Notes: generated by a model from the sequence alone, not told the origin. A stretch of 6,207 nucleotides of DNA from Ruminococcaceae bacterium UBA4306 (GCA_002394725.1 DGUQ01000131.1:1-6207); one strand, 5' to 3'; positions 1 to 6,080 are shown, counted from the stretch's first letter. Numbers and translations are program-made.

Positions 1-910
1 CGCCGTATTCATCGGTGACGATGGCAATATGCAGGCGGTTGGCGCGGAAATCATTGAGGATATCAGAGAGCTTTAGGCTTTTGTAGATGAAGTGAGCGGG
101 GGTGATCAGCTCGCGCAGGTCAACCTCACCGTCGATGACCTTCTCCAGATAGTCGCGCGTATGCAGGATGCCAATGACGTTGTCGATGTCGCCCTCATAC
201 ACGGGAATACGCGAATAACGCTCGCGGATGATCAGGTCATGGATCTCGTCTTTGTCATCCTCGATGTCGATGGCGGTCACGTCAACGCGCGGCGTCAAGA
301 TCTCCTGCGCGGTCTTTTCATCGAATTCCAGCGCCGATTGTACCAGCTCGCTTTCCTGCTCCTCGAGGATGCCCTCTTCCTCAATGCTTTCGATAATGTA
401 TTTGAGCTCGTCCTCCGTAACGGAGGGGGAGTCCTTTTTGATGTGGCCGATATTCATCACCAAGCTCTTGATACCCGTAAAGAAGAGTACCAGCGGCGTC
501 AGAATGTAGGTGAATACCTTGAGGATCAGTCCCGTGTGCAGGACGATGCCGTCGCTCTTTTCCTTGCCGATGCACTTTGGGATGACCTCGCCGAAGGTCA
601 GCACCAACAGCGTTGTGCTGCCGGTCGCGATCGCGGCGCCGTAGTTTTTGAACAGATTCAGGCAAAGGATGGTCGCCAGTGACGAGCAGCCCAGGTTGAC
701 GACGTTGTTGCCGATGAGGATAGCGGTCAGGGCTTTGTCAAAGTTGTCGCACACCCACAGGGCGTGCTTGGCACGTTTGTTACCGTTGTCGATCAGCGAT
801 TTGAGTCGGATGGTGTTGGCAAAGGAATATGCCGTTTCCACACACGAGAAAAAGCCCGACAGTAAGATCAATACGACAATGACAATGCCGTATACAGTGT
901 TAGTGCTCAT
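1..910 (-). CDS. CNNM/CorC (HlyC-type) membrane protein, DUF21 plus CBS pair, 3' part missing
   Basis: This is the first 303 codons of a minus-strand gene cut by the left window edge. The start is ATG at 908-910, preceded by GGAGG (915-919), a close spacing of four bases. Residues 1-155 form a DUF21/CNNM membrane domain: a hydrophobic helix at 6-24 running into GFFSCVETAYSFAN (19-32), then ILIGNNVVNL (64-73) and the family signature TFGEVIPK (105-112), and a last hydrophobic stretch near 122-153. An acidic linker with TEDELKYIIE (165-174) leads to the CBS pair: ILTPRVDV (204-211), YSRIPVYEGDIDNVIGILH (232-250), and the second CBS with HIAIVTDEYG (294-303). Relatives are usually about 420-440 residues, so the end of CBS2 and the C-terminal CorC/HlyC domain lie outside. 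Family members are linked to Mg2+ or other cation efflux; the old 'hemolysin' label is misleading. It diverges from tepA and is unlikely to be co-regulated with it except through the shared promoter region. Family assignment is firm; the substrate is unknown. Confidence 0.95.
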   Translation of the reverse strand, partial: MSTNTVYGIVIVVLILLSGFFSCVETAYSFANTIRLKSLIDNGNKRAKHALWVCDNFDKALTAILIGNNVVNLGCSSLATILCLNLFKNYGAAIATGSTTLLVLTFGEVIPKCIGKEKSDGIVLHTGLILKVFTYILTPLVLFFTGIKSLVMNIGHIKKDSPSVTEDELKYIIESIEEEGILEEQESELVQSALEFDEKTAQEILTPRVDVTAIDIEDDKDEIHDLIIRERYSRIPVYEGDIDNVIGILHTRDYLEKVIDGEVDLRELITPAHFIYKSLKLSDILNDFRANRLHIAIVTDEYG

Positions 911-991
911 TTTTCCTCCAGATTGATCGGTCAATATGCGCGGAGTGTCATTTCCACGGCAATTTCAACAATCGATATACACATTAAGCAT

Positions 992-1020
992 ACACTATCC
1001 TCATATAATTAATATGACAA
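992..1020 (-). promoter_or_regulatory. Weak candidate promoter for the CNNM/CorC gene
   Basis: Reading the minus strand, TTGTCA (plus positions 1015-1020) is followed after 17 bases by TAGTGT (992-997). The -35 is good but the -10 matches TATAAT at only three of six positions. TATGCT (987-992) is a better -10 by sequence but has a 22-base spacing. The stretch is AT-rich and is the only long non-coding DNA upstream of the gene, so a promoter is expected here; the exact boxes are tentative. Confidence 0.3.
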
Positions 1021-1044
1021 TTTAGAAATATAATCATTTTTCTC

Positions 1045-1073
1045 TTGAAGAATTTGCAAGTTAATGGTATACT
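1045..1073 (+). promoter_or_regulatory. Sigma-A type promoter for tepA
   Basis: TTGAAG (1045-1050) and TATACT (1068-1073) are separated by exactly 17 bases. The -10 is preceded by TGG, giving an extended -10 (TGnTATACT). Transcription would start near 1080-1081, leaving a leader of about 66 bases before tepA. This is the strongest promoter-like sequence in the window and sits in the AT-rich divergent region. Confidence 0.7.
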
Positions 1074-1129
1074 GTATATTGGTGAATTACGAAAGGGCGA
1101 TACATGATTTAGTTTATTATACAAATACT

Positions 1130-1143
1130 ATCACCGAGGTGAT
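1130..1143 (+). promoter_or_regulatory. tepA ribosome binding site inside a palindrome
   Basis: The Shine-Dalgarno GAGGTGAT (1136-1143) lies just before the ATG at 1147. It is embedded in the inverted repeat ATCACC-GA-GGTGAT, which can fold as a 5-bp stem (ATCAC/GTGAT) with loop CGAG. The site settles the tepA start. The palindrome could partly mask the ribosome site or be a protein-binding site; either role is inference. Confidence 0.55.
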
Positions 1144-1146
1144 TGT

Positions 1147-1851
1147 ATGTGGAACGATAACGAGATCCCCGAGGAGAATGAAAATAACGAGTCCGCCGAC
1201 CAAAAGCCGCGTGACAGCGTCACCGCGATGGGCAGTGTGATCACTCACCGGGGTGAGGATATCATCTACTGTCTGACGGTAATCGGTCAGATCGAGGGGC
1301 ATTATATCCTGCCGCCCTCCAATAAAACGACCAAGTATGAGCATGTGATCCCCTCGCTGCTCGCCATCGACGAGGATGAGGATATCGACGGACTGCTCGT
1401 CCTGCTCAACACCTCGGGCGGTGATGTAGAGGCAGGGCTTGCCATCGCGGAGATGATCGCCGGGATGAAGAAGCCCTCGGTCTCACTGGTGCTCGGCGGC
1501 GGTCACAGCATCGGTATCCCGTTGGCGGTCGCGTGCGATAAGAGCTTTATCGTCAGCACCGCGTCCATGACGGTACACCCCGTGCGCACCACGGGACTGA
1601 CGGTCGGCGCGCCGCAGACCTATCGTTATTTTCAGAAGATGCAGGATCGCATCATGCGCTTTACGGTCGAGAATTCTCATATCAGCGAGGAAAAGTACCG
1701 TGAGCTGGTGCTCAACACCGGCGAGCTCGTCACCGATATCGGGACGGTGCTCGAGGGCAAGGAGGCGGTCGACTGCGGCTTGATCGACGCGGTCGGAACC
1801 CTGCGCGACGCGACTGACGCGTTATATGAAATGATACAAAACAGTGAATGA
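1147..1851 (+). CDS. tepA: TepA-like ClpP-fold serine protease
   Basis: A 234-residue protein of the ClpP/crotonase fold (peptidase family S14) closely resembling Bacillus TepA, called 'translocation-enhancing protein'. Residues 1-25 are a polar, acidic, probably disordered tail. The core begins at YCLTVIGQIEGH (41-52), followed by the TepA-typical LPPSNKTTKYEHVIP (55-69). LLVLLNTSGGDVEAGLAIAEM (83-103) matches the oxyanion-hole region. GGGHSIG (117-123) supplies the likely nucleophile Ser121, MTVHP (141-145) the His144, and VTDIG (195-199) the probable Asp197, so the triad looks intact. There is no signal peptide or membrane segment; it should be cytoplasmic, perhaps membrane-associated. Bacillus TepA has been linked to protein export and to degradation of spore small acid-soluble proteins; which applies here is unknown. 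It has its own promoter. The stop codon falls inside the first copies of a 7-bp repeat array, so the last two residues (SE) are encoded by repeat DNA. Confidence 0.93.
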   Translation: MWNDNEIPEENENNESADQKPRDSVTAMGSVITHRGEDIIYCLTVIGQIEGHYILPPSNKTTKYEHVIPSLLAIDEDEDIDGLLVLLNTSGGDVEAGLAIAEMIAGMKKPSVSLVLGGGHSIGIPLAVACDKSFIVSTASMTVHPVRTTGLTVGAPQTYRYFQKMQDRIMRFTVENSHISEEKYRELVLNTGELVTDIGTVLEGKEAVDCGLIDAVGTLRDATDALYEMIQNSE

Positions 1852-2086
1852 CGAATGGTGAATAGTGAATGGTGTCGGGAAACGCTGATGCGTTTTGAAA
1901 TGTATGACAACTGCAGCTGCGGTACACTCTGTTCTTTCTGACAGGGGTTGATAACAGATGGATTCTTGCAAGGCTTTTTGTAAAGGATGCTGTTGAAGCA
2001 GTCGAATTGACGTAAAAGGATCTTAAAACTTGTTTGAGCACAGCGAGTAACTACAACCATTCATTATTCACCATTAACCGTTAACC
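1844..2086. repeat. Intergenic element bounded by inverted 7-bp repeat arrays
   Basis: Fills nearly all of the 253-bp gap between tepA and uppP. At the left, four 7-bp units run in tandem (GTGAATG, ACGAATG, GTGAATA, GTGAATG; 1844-1871). At the right, four inverted units run in tandem (ATTCATT, ATTCACC, ATTAACC, GTTAACC; 2059-2086). The facing 20-mers 1854-1873 and 2056-2075 are inverted copies matching at 19 of 20 positions. Between them are a small hairpin AAACGC-TGAT-GCGTTT (1880-1895), a GCAGCTGC palindrome (1913-1920) and unique-looking DNA with no convincing gene. The shape suggests a non-autonomous, MITE-like or short-tandem-repeat element. I see no transposase and no clear target-site duplication. 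Confidence 0.6.
2030..2053 (+). repeat. Copy 1 of a short motif shared between two intergenic gaps
   Basis: TTGTTTGAGC followed after one base by CAGCGAGTAACTA. It recurs at 3111-3135 as TTGTTCGAGC, two bases, then CAGCGAGTAACTA: 22 of 23 aligned bases match, with one spacer-length difference. It sits just inside the right end of the 1844-2086 element. Both gaps also contain ACGCTGATG (1882-1890 and 3146-3154), but on opposite sides of the motif. The function is unknown. Confidence 0.6.
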
Positions 2087-2090
2087 AAAA

Positions 2091-2096
2091 AAGGAG
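2091..2096 (+). promoter_or_regulatory. uppP ribosome binding site
   Basis: AAGGAG lies eight bases before the ATG at 2105 and immediately after the right-hand repeat array. It supports that ATG as the start. I found no convincing -35/-10 pair close upstream, so uppP may depend on transcription from the tepA promoter or on a weak promoter in the repeat. Confidence 0.75.
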
Positions 2097-2104
2097 TTTT
2101 ACCT

Positions 2105-3052
2105 ATGAACATTATCGAAGCGATCATTCAAGGTGTGGTTCAGGGACTCACCGAGTTCCTGCCTGTGTCCAGCAGCGGACACCTGACAATCACCCAACAC
2201 GTGTTGGGGATCAATCTGGAGGGCAACAACCTCTTCTTCAATGTCATGCTACATATCGGCACGCTGGTAGCGGTCGTCGTTTTCTATCACAAGCTGATCT
2301 GGCGTCTGATCAAGGCGTTTTTCTCAATTATCGGCGATATCTTCACCGGTAAGTTCAAGTGGAAAGAGCTCAGCGATGATAAACGCATGGTCATTATGGT
2401 GATCATCGGTCTCTTGCCGCTGTTCCTCTTGTTCCTGCCTGTGCCCGGAACGGGAATGAAGCTCAAGGATTTTGTCGAAGGCATCACCGACAGCGAACGG
2501 AATTTTATCATTGTCGGTATCTGCCTGCTGATTACCTCCGTACTGCTGTTCATCGGTAACCGCATTTCTCACAGTACCGTTCCGCTCAAGCACGCCAAAA
2601 AGGGCGGCGATACCGGCCGCACCTCGCTGAACGTGGTGGACGCACTGGTCGTCGGTGTGACCCAGTGCTTTGCGACCCTGCCCGGTTTGTCCCGTTCGGG
2701 TTCCACACTCGCGGCAGGTCAGATGCGCGGACTGGATAAGCAGACTGCTCTCGACTACACCTTTATCCTCGGCACGCCCGCGATCGTCGCGGCGGCAGCG
2801 CTCGAGGGCAAGGACGCGCTGGAAGGCGGCTTTGACGCGATCAAGGCGGATCTGGTTCCCATCCTGATCGGTATGGTCGTTTCCGCTATCGTCGGCTATC
2901 TGGCGATTGCCCTCTTTAAATGGCTCTTAAAGACCGATAAGATGATCATCTTCATCATCTATACCGCCGTCGTTGGTATCGCTGTGATCGTCATCAGCAT
3001 CATCGAGCTGAATCAGGGAATCAACATCTTCTCCGGTACCCCGTTGACATAG
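2105..3052 (+). CDS. uppP: Undecaprenyl-diphosphatase (UppP/BacA family)
   Basis: An integral membrane enzyme that removes a phosphate from undecaprenyl diphosphate, regenerating the lipid carrier for peptidoglycan and wall polymers; higher activity is associated with bacitracin tolerance. Motif 1 is GVVQGLTEFLPVSSSGHL (10-27): Gln13 and Glu17 fit the (E/Q)xxxE signature, with Ser23 and His26 matching conserved E. coli residues (Ser27, His30). FNVMLHIGTLVAVVVF (45-60) is the next family block. Motif 2 is LPGLSRSGST (192-201), whose Arg197 corresponds to E. coli Arg174. Hydrophobic segments lie near 45-61, 94-112, 134-151, 177-192, 217-233, 249-272 and 279-300. At 315 residues it is about 40 longer than the E. 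coli and Bacillus proteins; the extra length lies mainly between the two motifs (about 62-175). All catalytic motifs are intact, so it should be active. It lies between tepA and ftsK, flanked on both sides by repeats. Confidence 0.96.
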   Translation: MNIIEAIIQGVVQGLTEFLPVSSSGHLTITQHVLGINLEGNNLFFNVMLHIGTLVAVVVFYHKLIWRLIKAFFSIIGDIFTGKFKWKELSDDKRMVIMVIIGLLPLFLLFLPVPGTGMKLKDFVEGITDSERNFIIVGICLLITSVLLFIGNRISHSTVPLKHAKKGGDTGRTSLNVVDALVVGVTQCFATLPGLSRSGSTLAAGQMRGLDKQTALDYTFILGTPAIVAAAALEGKDALEGGFDAIKADLVPILIGMVVSAIVGYLAIALFKWLLKTDKMIIFIIYTAVVGIAVIVISIIELNQGINIFSGTPLT

Positions 3053-3104
3053 GCGAAAGGCTCCCTTTGGTAAAGGGAGCTGTCGCTAAGCGACTGAGGG
3101 ATTG

Positions 3105-3163
3105 CAGGAATTGTTCGAGCGTCAGCGAGTAACTATTATATCAATACGCTGATGTAATCGGCA
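3105..3163. repeat. Possible insertion nested inside the hairpin repeat (copy 2 of the shared motif)
   Basis: Lies between two copies of ATTG (3101-3104 and 3164-3167) and separates GAGGGATTG from TTACAACCCTC, which I remember as nearly adjacent in other copies of this repeat. It carries TTGTTCGAGC...CAGCGAGTAACTA (3111-3135), shared with 2030-2053, and an inverted pair TCAGCG/CGCTGA (3122-3127, 3148-3153). ATTG could be a 4-bp target duplication, but four bases is too short to be decisive. Confidence 0.4.
3111..3139 (+). promoter_or_regulatory. Candidate promoter for ftsK within the nested segment
   Basis: TTGTTC (3111-3116) and TATTAT (3134-3139) are spaced by exactly 17 bases. The -10 matches the consensus at five of six positions, the -35 at three of six. 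Transcription would start near 3146, about 120 bases before ftsK. The related motif at 2030-2053 lacks a matching -10. This is the best promoter-like sequence between uppP and ftsK, but the call is tentative. Confidence 0.35.
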
Positions 3164-3255
3164 ATTGTTACAACCCTCCGCCCCTTGACACGTGTGTCTC
3201 GGGGCACCTCCCACAGGAAAGGGAGGCTTAACAGAAACCAAAATCAAGGAAAGTC

Positions 3256-3270
3256 AGGAGTGATTATTTG
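3256..3270 (+). promoter_or_regulatory. ftsK ribosome binding site and TTG start
   Basis: AGGAG (3256-3260) is followed after seven bases by TTG (3268-3270). The reading frame has a stop (TAA, 3229-3231) upstream and no ATG or GTG between that stop and this TTG. The next in-frame ATG is at codon 74, inside the membrane domain. TTG is therefore the start, and the protein begins with the Lys/Ser-rich tail expected of the family. Confidence 0.8.
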
Positions 3271-6030
3271 GCTGCCAAGACTACCAAAGGCACAGCAAGC
3301 TCCAAAAACAAGAAATCAACATCCAAAAGCACCGCGAAAGGGAACACAAGACGATCCTCACGCAGTGCCAAGAGCGAGCCGATCAAGCGCGGATTGAATC
3401 CCCAGACCAAGGCGATTATCCTGTGCGCTGTCGGCGCGTTACTGCTCGCGCTGGTGATCATCCCCGGCGGCGCGTTCTGGAAGACCATGCGCTCCTTCCT
3501 CTTCGGTGTGTTCGGCGTATGCTCTATCTTAGTGCCGCTCGTGTTCATTTATCTCGGCGTCATGACCGCCAAGGAAAAGCAGATGGCGCATAGGGGCGCC
3601 AAGATCGCTTTGTCCGCCCTCATTGTTGTAATGGTGTGTACATTGGTCTACCTTTTCGGTAAAACCGATTTCAACGATGGTTATACATATTTTGCCGCCC
3701 TCGGCGCCGCGTATCAAAAATCCTTTGCGCTCGAGAGTCTGTGCGGCTTGATCGGCGCTGTACTCGGCTATCCGATGCGCGCCCTGCTCACGACCGCCCC
3801 TGCCGTGATCACCTCGTTCATCATCCTGATCGCCGCGATCATGGTGCTGTTCGGCGTGACGTTGGTCGATATCGCCAATGTCGCGAAGAAGGGCTATACC
3901 AGAACCCGTGACAAACAGCGACAGATCCACGAGCACCGCACAGAGCGCCGTGAAGAGCGCCGCCGCGAAAGGGAAGAGCGTGAGGAATTTGAGCGTCTGG
4001 GCAATCGATCACCGGCGAATGACGTCCCCGACTATACCGTGTCCGAGGCTCGTTCGGACAGACGCTCCAATGACCGTATCGATATTCCGCTGGACAAGCC
4101 CGGCAAGAAGCCGCGTACAAAGGACGCGGCTGAGATCGCTGAGGAGCAGCAGGATCAGGATATCATCAACATCATCCGCAACGCGAATTCCGGCATCGTG
4201 CCCGACGAGGAGCTGACCGCTTCCGACGTGGCGCGCCGTATCTCCGACAAAAAGAGATCACGCAGGATGTCCGCCGGTGCAAAGCAGCCCGATCCGGGCA
4301 CGGCGGAGGATGAATCTTTCGACGAGTATAATACCGAGGACACCTTTGATCTAAAGGGCGAGACCCGACGCGTCGGCGCCGAGGTCAAGCAGAATCAAAA
4401 GACGGAGCAGGCGCAGTATGTCTATCCGCCCACCAAGCTGCTTGAGCCGGCTGTGGACAGCGAGAGCGAGAGCGCCTATATGGAAATGCAGAACAACGCC
4501 ACGAAGCTGGTCGAGACCCTCAACAGCTTCGGCGTCAAGGCGAGTATCGTCGATATCTGCCGAGGACCCTCGGTCACACGCTATGAGCTGCAGCCTGCCC
4601 CCGGCGTGAAGATCAGCAAGATCACGAACCTGTCCGATGATATCGCGCTGAACCTCGCCGCCAACGGCGTGCGAATCGAAGCGCCGATCCCCGGCAAGGC
4701 GGCAGTCGGTATCGAGGTACCGAACAAGGTCACCTCGATGGTCACGCTCCGCGAGCTGATCGAGACGGACGAGTTCCGCAATCATAAGAGCAAGCTCAAC
4801 TGTGTATTGGGCAGAGATATCTCGGGTGAGGTCATCACCACCGATCTGGCAAAGATGCCCCATCTGCTGATCGCCGGTACCACCGGTTCCGGTAAGTCGG
4901 TCTGCGTCAACGCGCTGCTTATGTCGATCCTCTTCAAGGCGACGCCCGACGAGGTCAAGCTCCTGCTTGTCGACCCGAAGATGGTCGAATTCAGCAAATA
5001 CAAGGGGATCCCGCATTTGCTCGTACCCGTTGTATCCGACGCGAAAAAGGCGGCAGGCGCACTCAACTGGGCGGTCTCCGAGATGCTCCAGCGCTACCGT
5101 GTTTTCTCAGAATATGACTGTAAGGGTATTGACAGCTTCAACGAGCTGGTCGATAAAAACCTTGCTTACATAGAAGAACAAAAGCAAAAGCCCGGCTACG
5201 ATCCCGAGGCGGAGGAACAGCCCTGTCTGGAGATCGACGGCTTGAAGGTGCCCACCGAGCATATGTGCCGTATCGTGATCGCGATCGACGAGTTGGCTGA
5301 CTTGATGATGGCGGCGCCCTCCGAGGTAGAGGAGAGCATCTGCCGACTGGCGCAGATGGCGCGTGCCGCCGGTATGCATTTGATTTTGGCGACTCAGCGT
5401 CCGACGGTCAACGTCATCACCGGTCTGATCAAGGCGAACATCCCCTCGCGAATCGCCTTGAAGGTATCTTCTCAGATTGACTCGCGTACTATTCTCGATA
5501 CGGGCGGCGCGGAGAAGCTGATCGGTCGAGGCGACCTGCTGTACGCGCCTGTCGGCGCTCCGAAGCCCATCCGTGTACAGTGCTGCTTTACGCGTGACGA
5601 CGAGATCGACCGCGTGACCGCCTTCCTCAAGAAATCCCATACCGCTGAGTATAATAAGGAGATCGAGGACAAGATCCGCAAGATCGCCGCCGAGGAGCTC
5701 AACGGCAGCAAGGGTAAGGACAGGGGCGTCACACCCGGTAACGCGCCCGAAGTCGATTCCATGATGGAGGACGCGATCAAGTTCGTCATCGAAAGCGGAC
5801 AGGCTTCCACCTCCATGCTCCAGCGACGTTTAAAGGTCGGCTACGCGAGAGCCGGCAGAATGATCGACGATATGGAGCAGATGGGTATTGTCGGACCGCA
5901 TCAGGGTTCAAAGCCGCGTGAGGTGCTGATCACCTATAACGATTGGCTCGAACGCAACAACATGCTCGGCTCACCCGAACCGGACGGTGAGGGAGAGGAT
6001 ACCGCCACAGACGAGGACGATCCGTGGTGA
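3268..6030 (+). CDS. ftsK: FtsK/SpoIIIE-family DNA translocase
   Basis: A complete 920-residue, septum-anchored, ATP-driven pump that moves double-stranded DNA during division or into the forespore. A basic Lys/Ser/Arg tail (1-45) precedes hydrophobic segments near 49-68, 78-98, 113-130, 155-172 and 174-199, consistent with the four-helix membrane domain. A linker (about 205-390) starts with an Arg/Glu-rich, probably helical run (211-244), then is charged and disordered. The alpha/beta motor begins near 395. Walker A is GTTGSGKS (537-544), followed by LLLVDPKMVEFSKY (565-578). Walker B is IVIAIDELADLM (669-680; Asp674, Glu675). ATQRPTVNVITGLIKANIPSRIA (708-730) and DSRTILDTGGAEKLIGRGDLL (738-758) are hallmark motifs. 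The C-terminal gamma winged helix, which reads orienting DNA sequences, spans about 828-888 with SMLQRRLKVGYARAGRMIDDME, and an acidic tail follows. An extra stretch of about 24 residues sits before Walker B (about 634-664). Sequence alone does not say whether its main role is vegetative (FtsK) or sporulation (SpoIIIE). Confidence 0.97.
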   Translation: MAAKTTKGTASSKNKKSTSKSTAKGNTRRSSRSAKSEPIKRGLNPQTKAIILCAVGALLLALVIIPGGAFWKTMRSFLFGVFGVCSILVPLVFIYLGVMTAKEKQMAHRGAKIALSALIVVMVCTLVYLFGKTDFNDGYTYFAALGAAYQKSFALESLCGLIGAVLGYPMRALLTTAPAVITSFIILIAAIMVLFGVTLVDIANVAKKGYTRTRDKQRQIHEHRTERREERRREREEREEFERLGNRSPANDVPDYTVSEARSDRRSNDRIDIPLDKPGKKPRTKDAAEIAEEQQDQDIINIIRNANSGIVPDEELTASDVARRISDKKRSRRMSAGAKQPDPGTAEDESFDEYNTEDTFDLKGETRRVGAEVKQNQKTEQAQYVYPPTKLLEPAVDSESESAYMEMQNNATKLVETLNSFGVKASIVDICRGPSVTRYELQPAPGVKISKITNLSDDIALNLAANGVRIEAPIPGKAAVGIEVPNKVTSMVTLRELIETDEFRNHKSKLNCVLGRDISGEVITTDLAKMPHLLIAGTTGSGKSVCVNALLMSILFKATPDEVKLLLVDPKMVEFSKYKGIPHLLVPVVSDAKKAAGALNWAVSEMLQRYRVFSEYDCKGIDSFNELVDKNLAYIEEQKQKPGYDPEAEEQPCLEIDGLKVPTEHMCRIVIAIDELADLMMAAPSEVEESICRLAQMARAAGMHLILATQRPTVNVITGLIKANIPSRIALKVSSQIDSRTILDTGGAEKLIGRGDLLYAPVGAPKPIRVQCCFTRDDEIDRVTAFLKKSHTAEYNKEIEDKIRKIAAEELNGSKGKDRGVTPGNAPEVDSMMEDAIKFVIESGQASTSMLQRRLKVGYARAGRMIDDMEQMGIVGPHQGSKPREVLITYNDWLERNNMLGSPEPDGEGEDTATDEDDPW

Positions 6031-6080
6031 TGAGGAGTTGTCCAAATCTTTGACTTGGTGACGCGCCATTGTCGAATATC

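Larger units (their letters stand above)
3057..3229. repeat. Hairpin-rich intergenic repeat (MITE-like) between uppP and ftsK
   Basis: Starts five bases after the uppP stop. The ends are imperfect inverted repeats: AAGGCTCCCTTT (3057-3068) and AAAGGGAGGCTT (3218-3229), matching at 11 of 12 positions. Each end is also a local hairpin: GCTCCCTTT-GGT-AAAGGGAGC (3060-3080) on the left and CCTCCC-8 nt-GGGAGG (3207-3226) on the right. Inner hairpins follow: GTCGC-TAA-GCGAC (3082-3094), and a CCCC...GGGG stem enclosing GACAC/GTGTC (3181-3204). GAGGGATTG (3096-3104) and CAACCCTC (3171-3178) are a further inverted pair. I recognise this architecture from intergenic repeats of gut Firmicutes, from memory only. 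There is no T-tract after the first hairpin, so it is not a standard terminator, though the structures may still affect uppP-ftsK read-through or mRNA stability. Confidence 0.7.

Noticed and set aside
92..682. Plus-strand frame of 196 codons opposite the CNNM/CorC gene.
   Set aside because: Antisense shadow of a gene with clear family motifs on the minus strand; no Shine-Dalgarno and no recognisable protein.
1104..1112. Mini-ORF ATG-ATT-TAG in the tepA leader with AAAGGG upstream.
   Set aside because: Only two codons; could occur by chance in AT-rich DNA, and nothing shows it regulates tepA.
1880..1896. Hairpin AAACGC-TGAT-GCGTTT plus T as a terminator for tepA.
   Set aside because: The stem has only three G-C pairs and just one extra T follows; too weak to call.
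1677..2060. Minus-strand reading frames across the end of tepA and the following gap (also 1730-2041).
   Set aside because: They overlap the tepA 3' end antisense and run through the repeat arrays. The translation is low-complexity and Ser/Arg-rich, with no recognisable domain and no good ribosome site.
1844..2086. CRISPR array.
   Set aside because: The repeated units are only 7 bp and contiguous, with no spacers and no cas genes.
3060..3080. Strong 9-bp hairpin directly after uppP as a rho-independent terminator.
   Set aside because: It is followed by TGTCGCT, not a T run, and is better explained as the end of the repeat element.
3185..3397. Plus-strand frame of 70 codons overlapping the ftsK start.
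   Set aside because: Runs out of the hairpin repeat into another frame of the ftsK basic tail; no ribosome site and low-complexity sequence.
6050..6079. TTGACT plus GAATAT with 18-bp spacing as a promoter for a downstream gene.
   Set aside because: The -10 matches only about half of the consensus, and no gene start is visible within the window.
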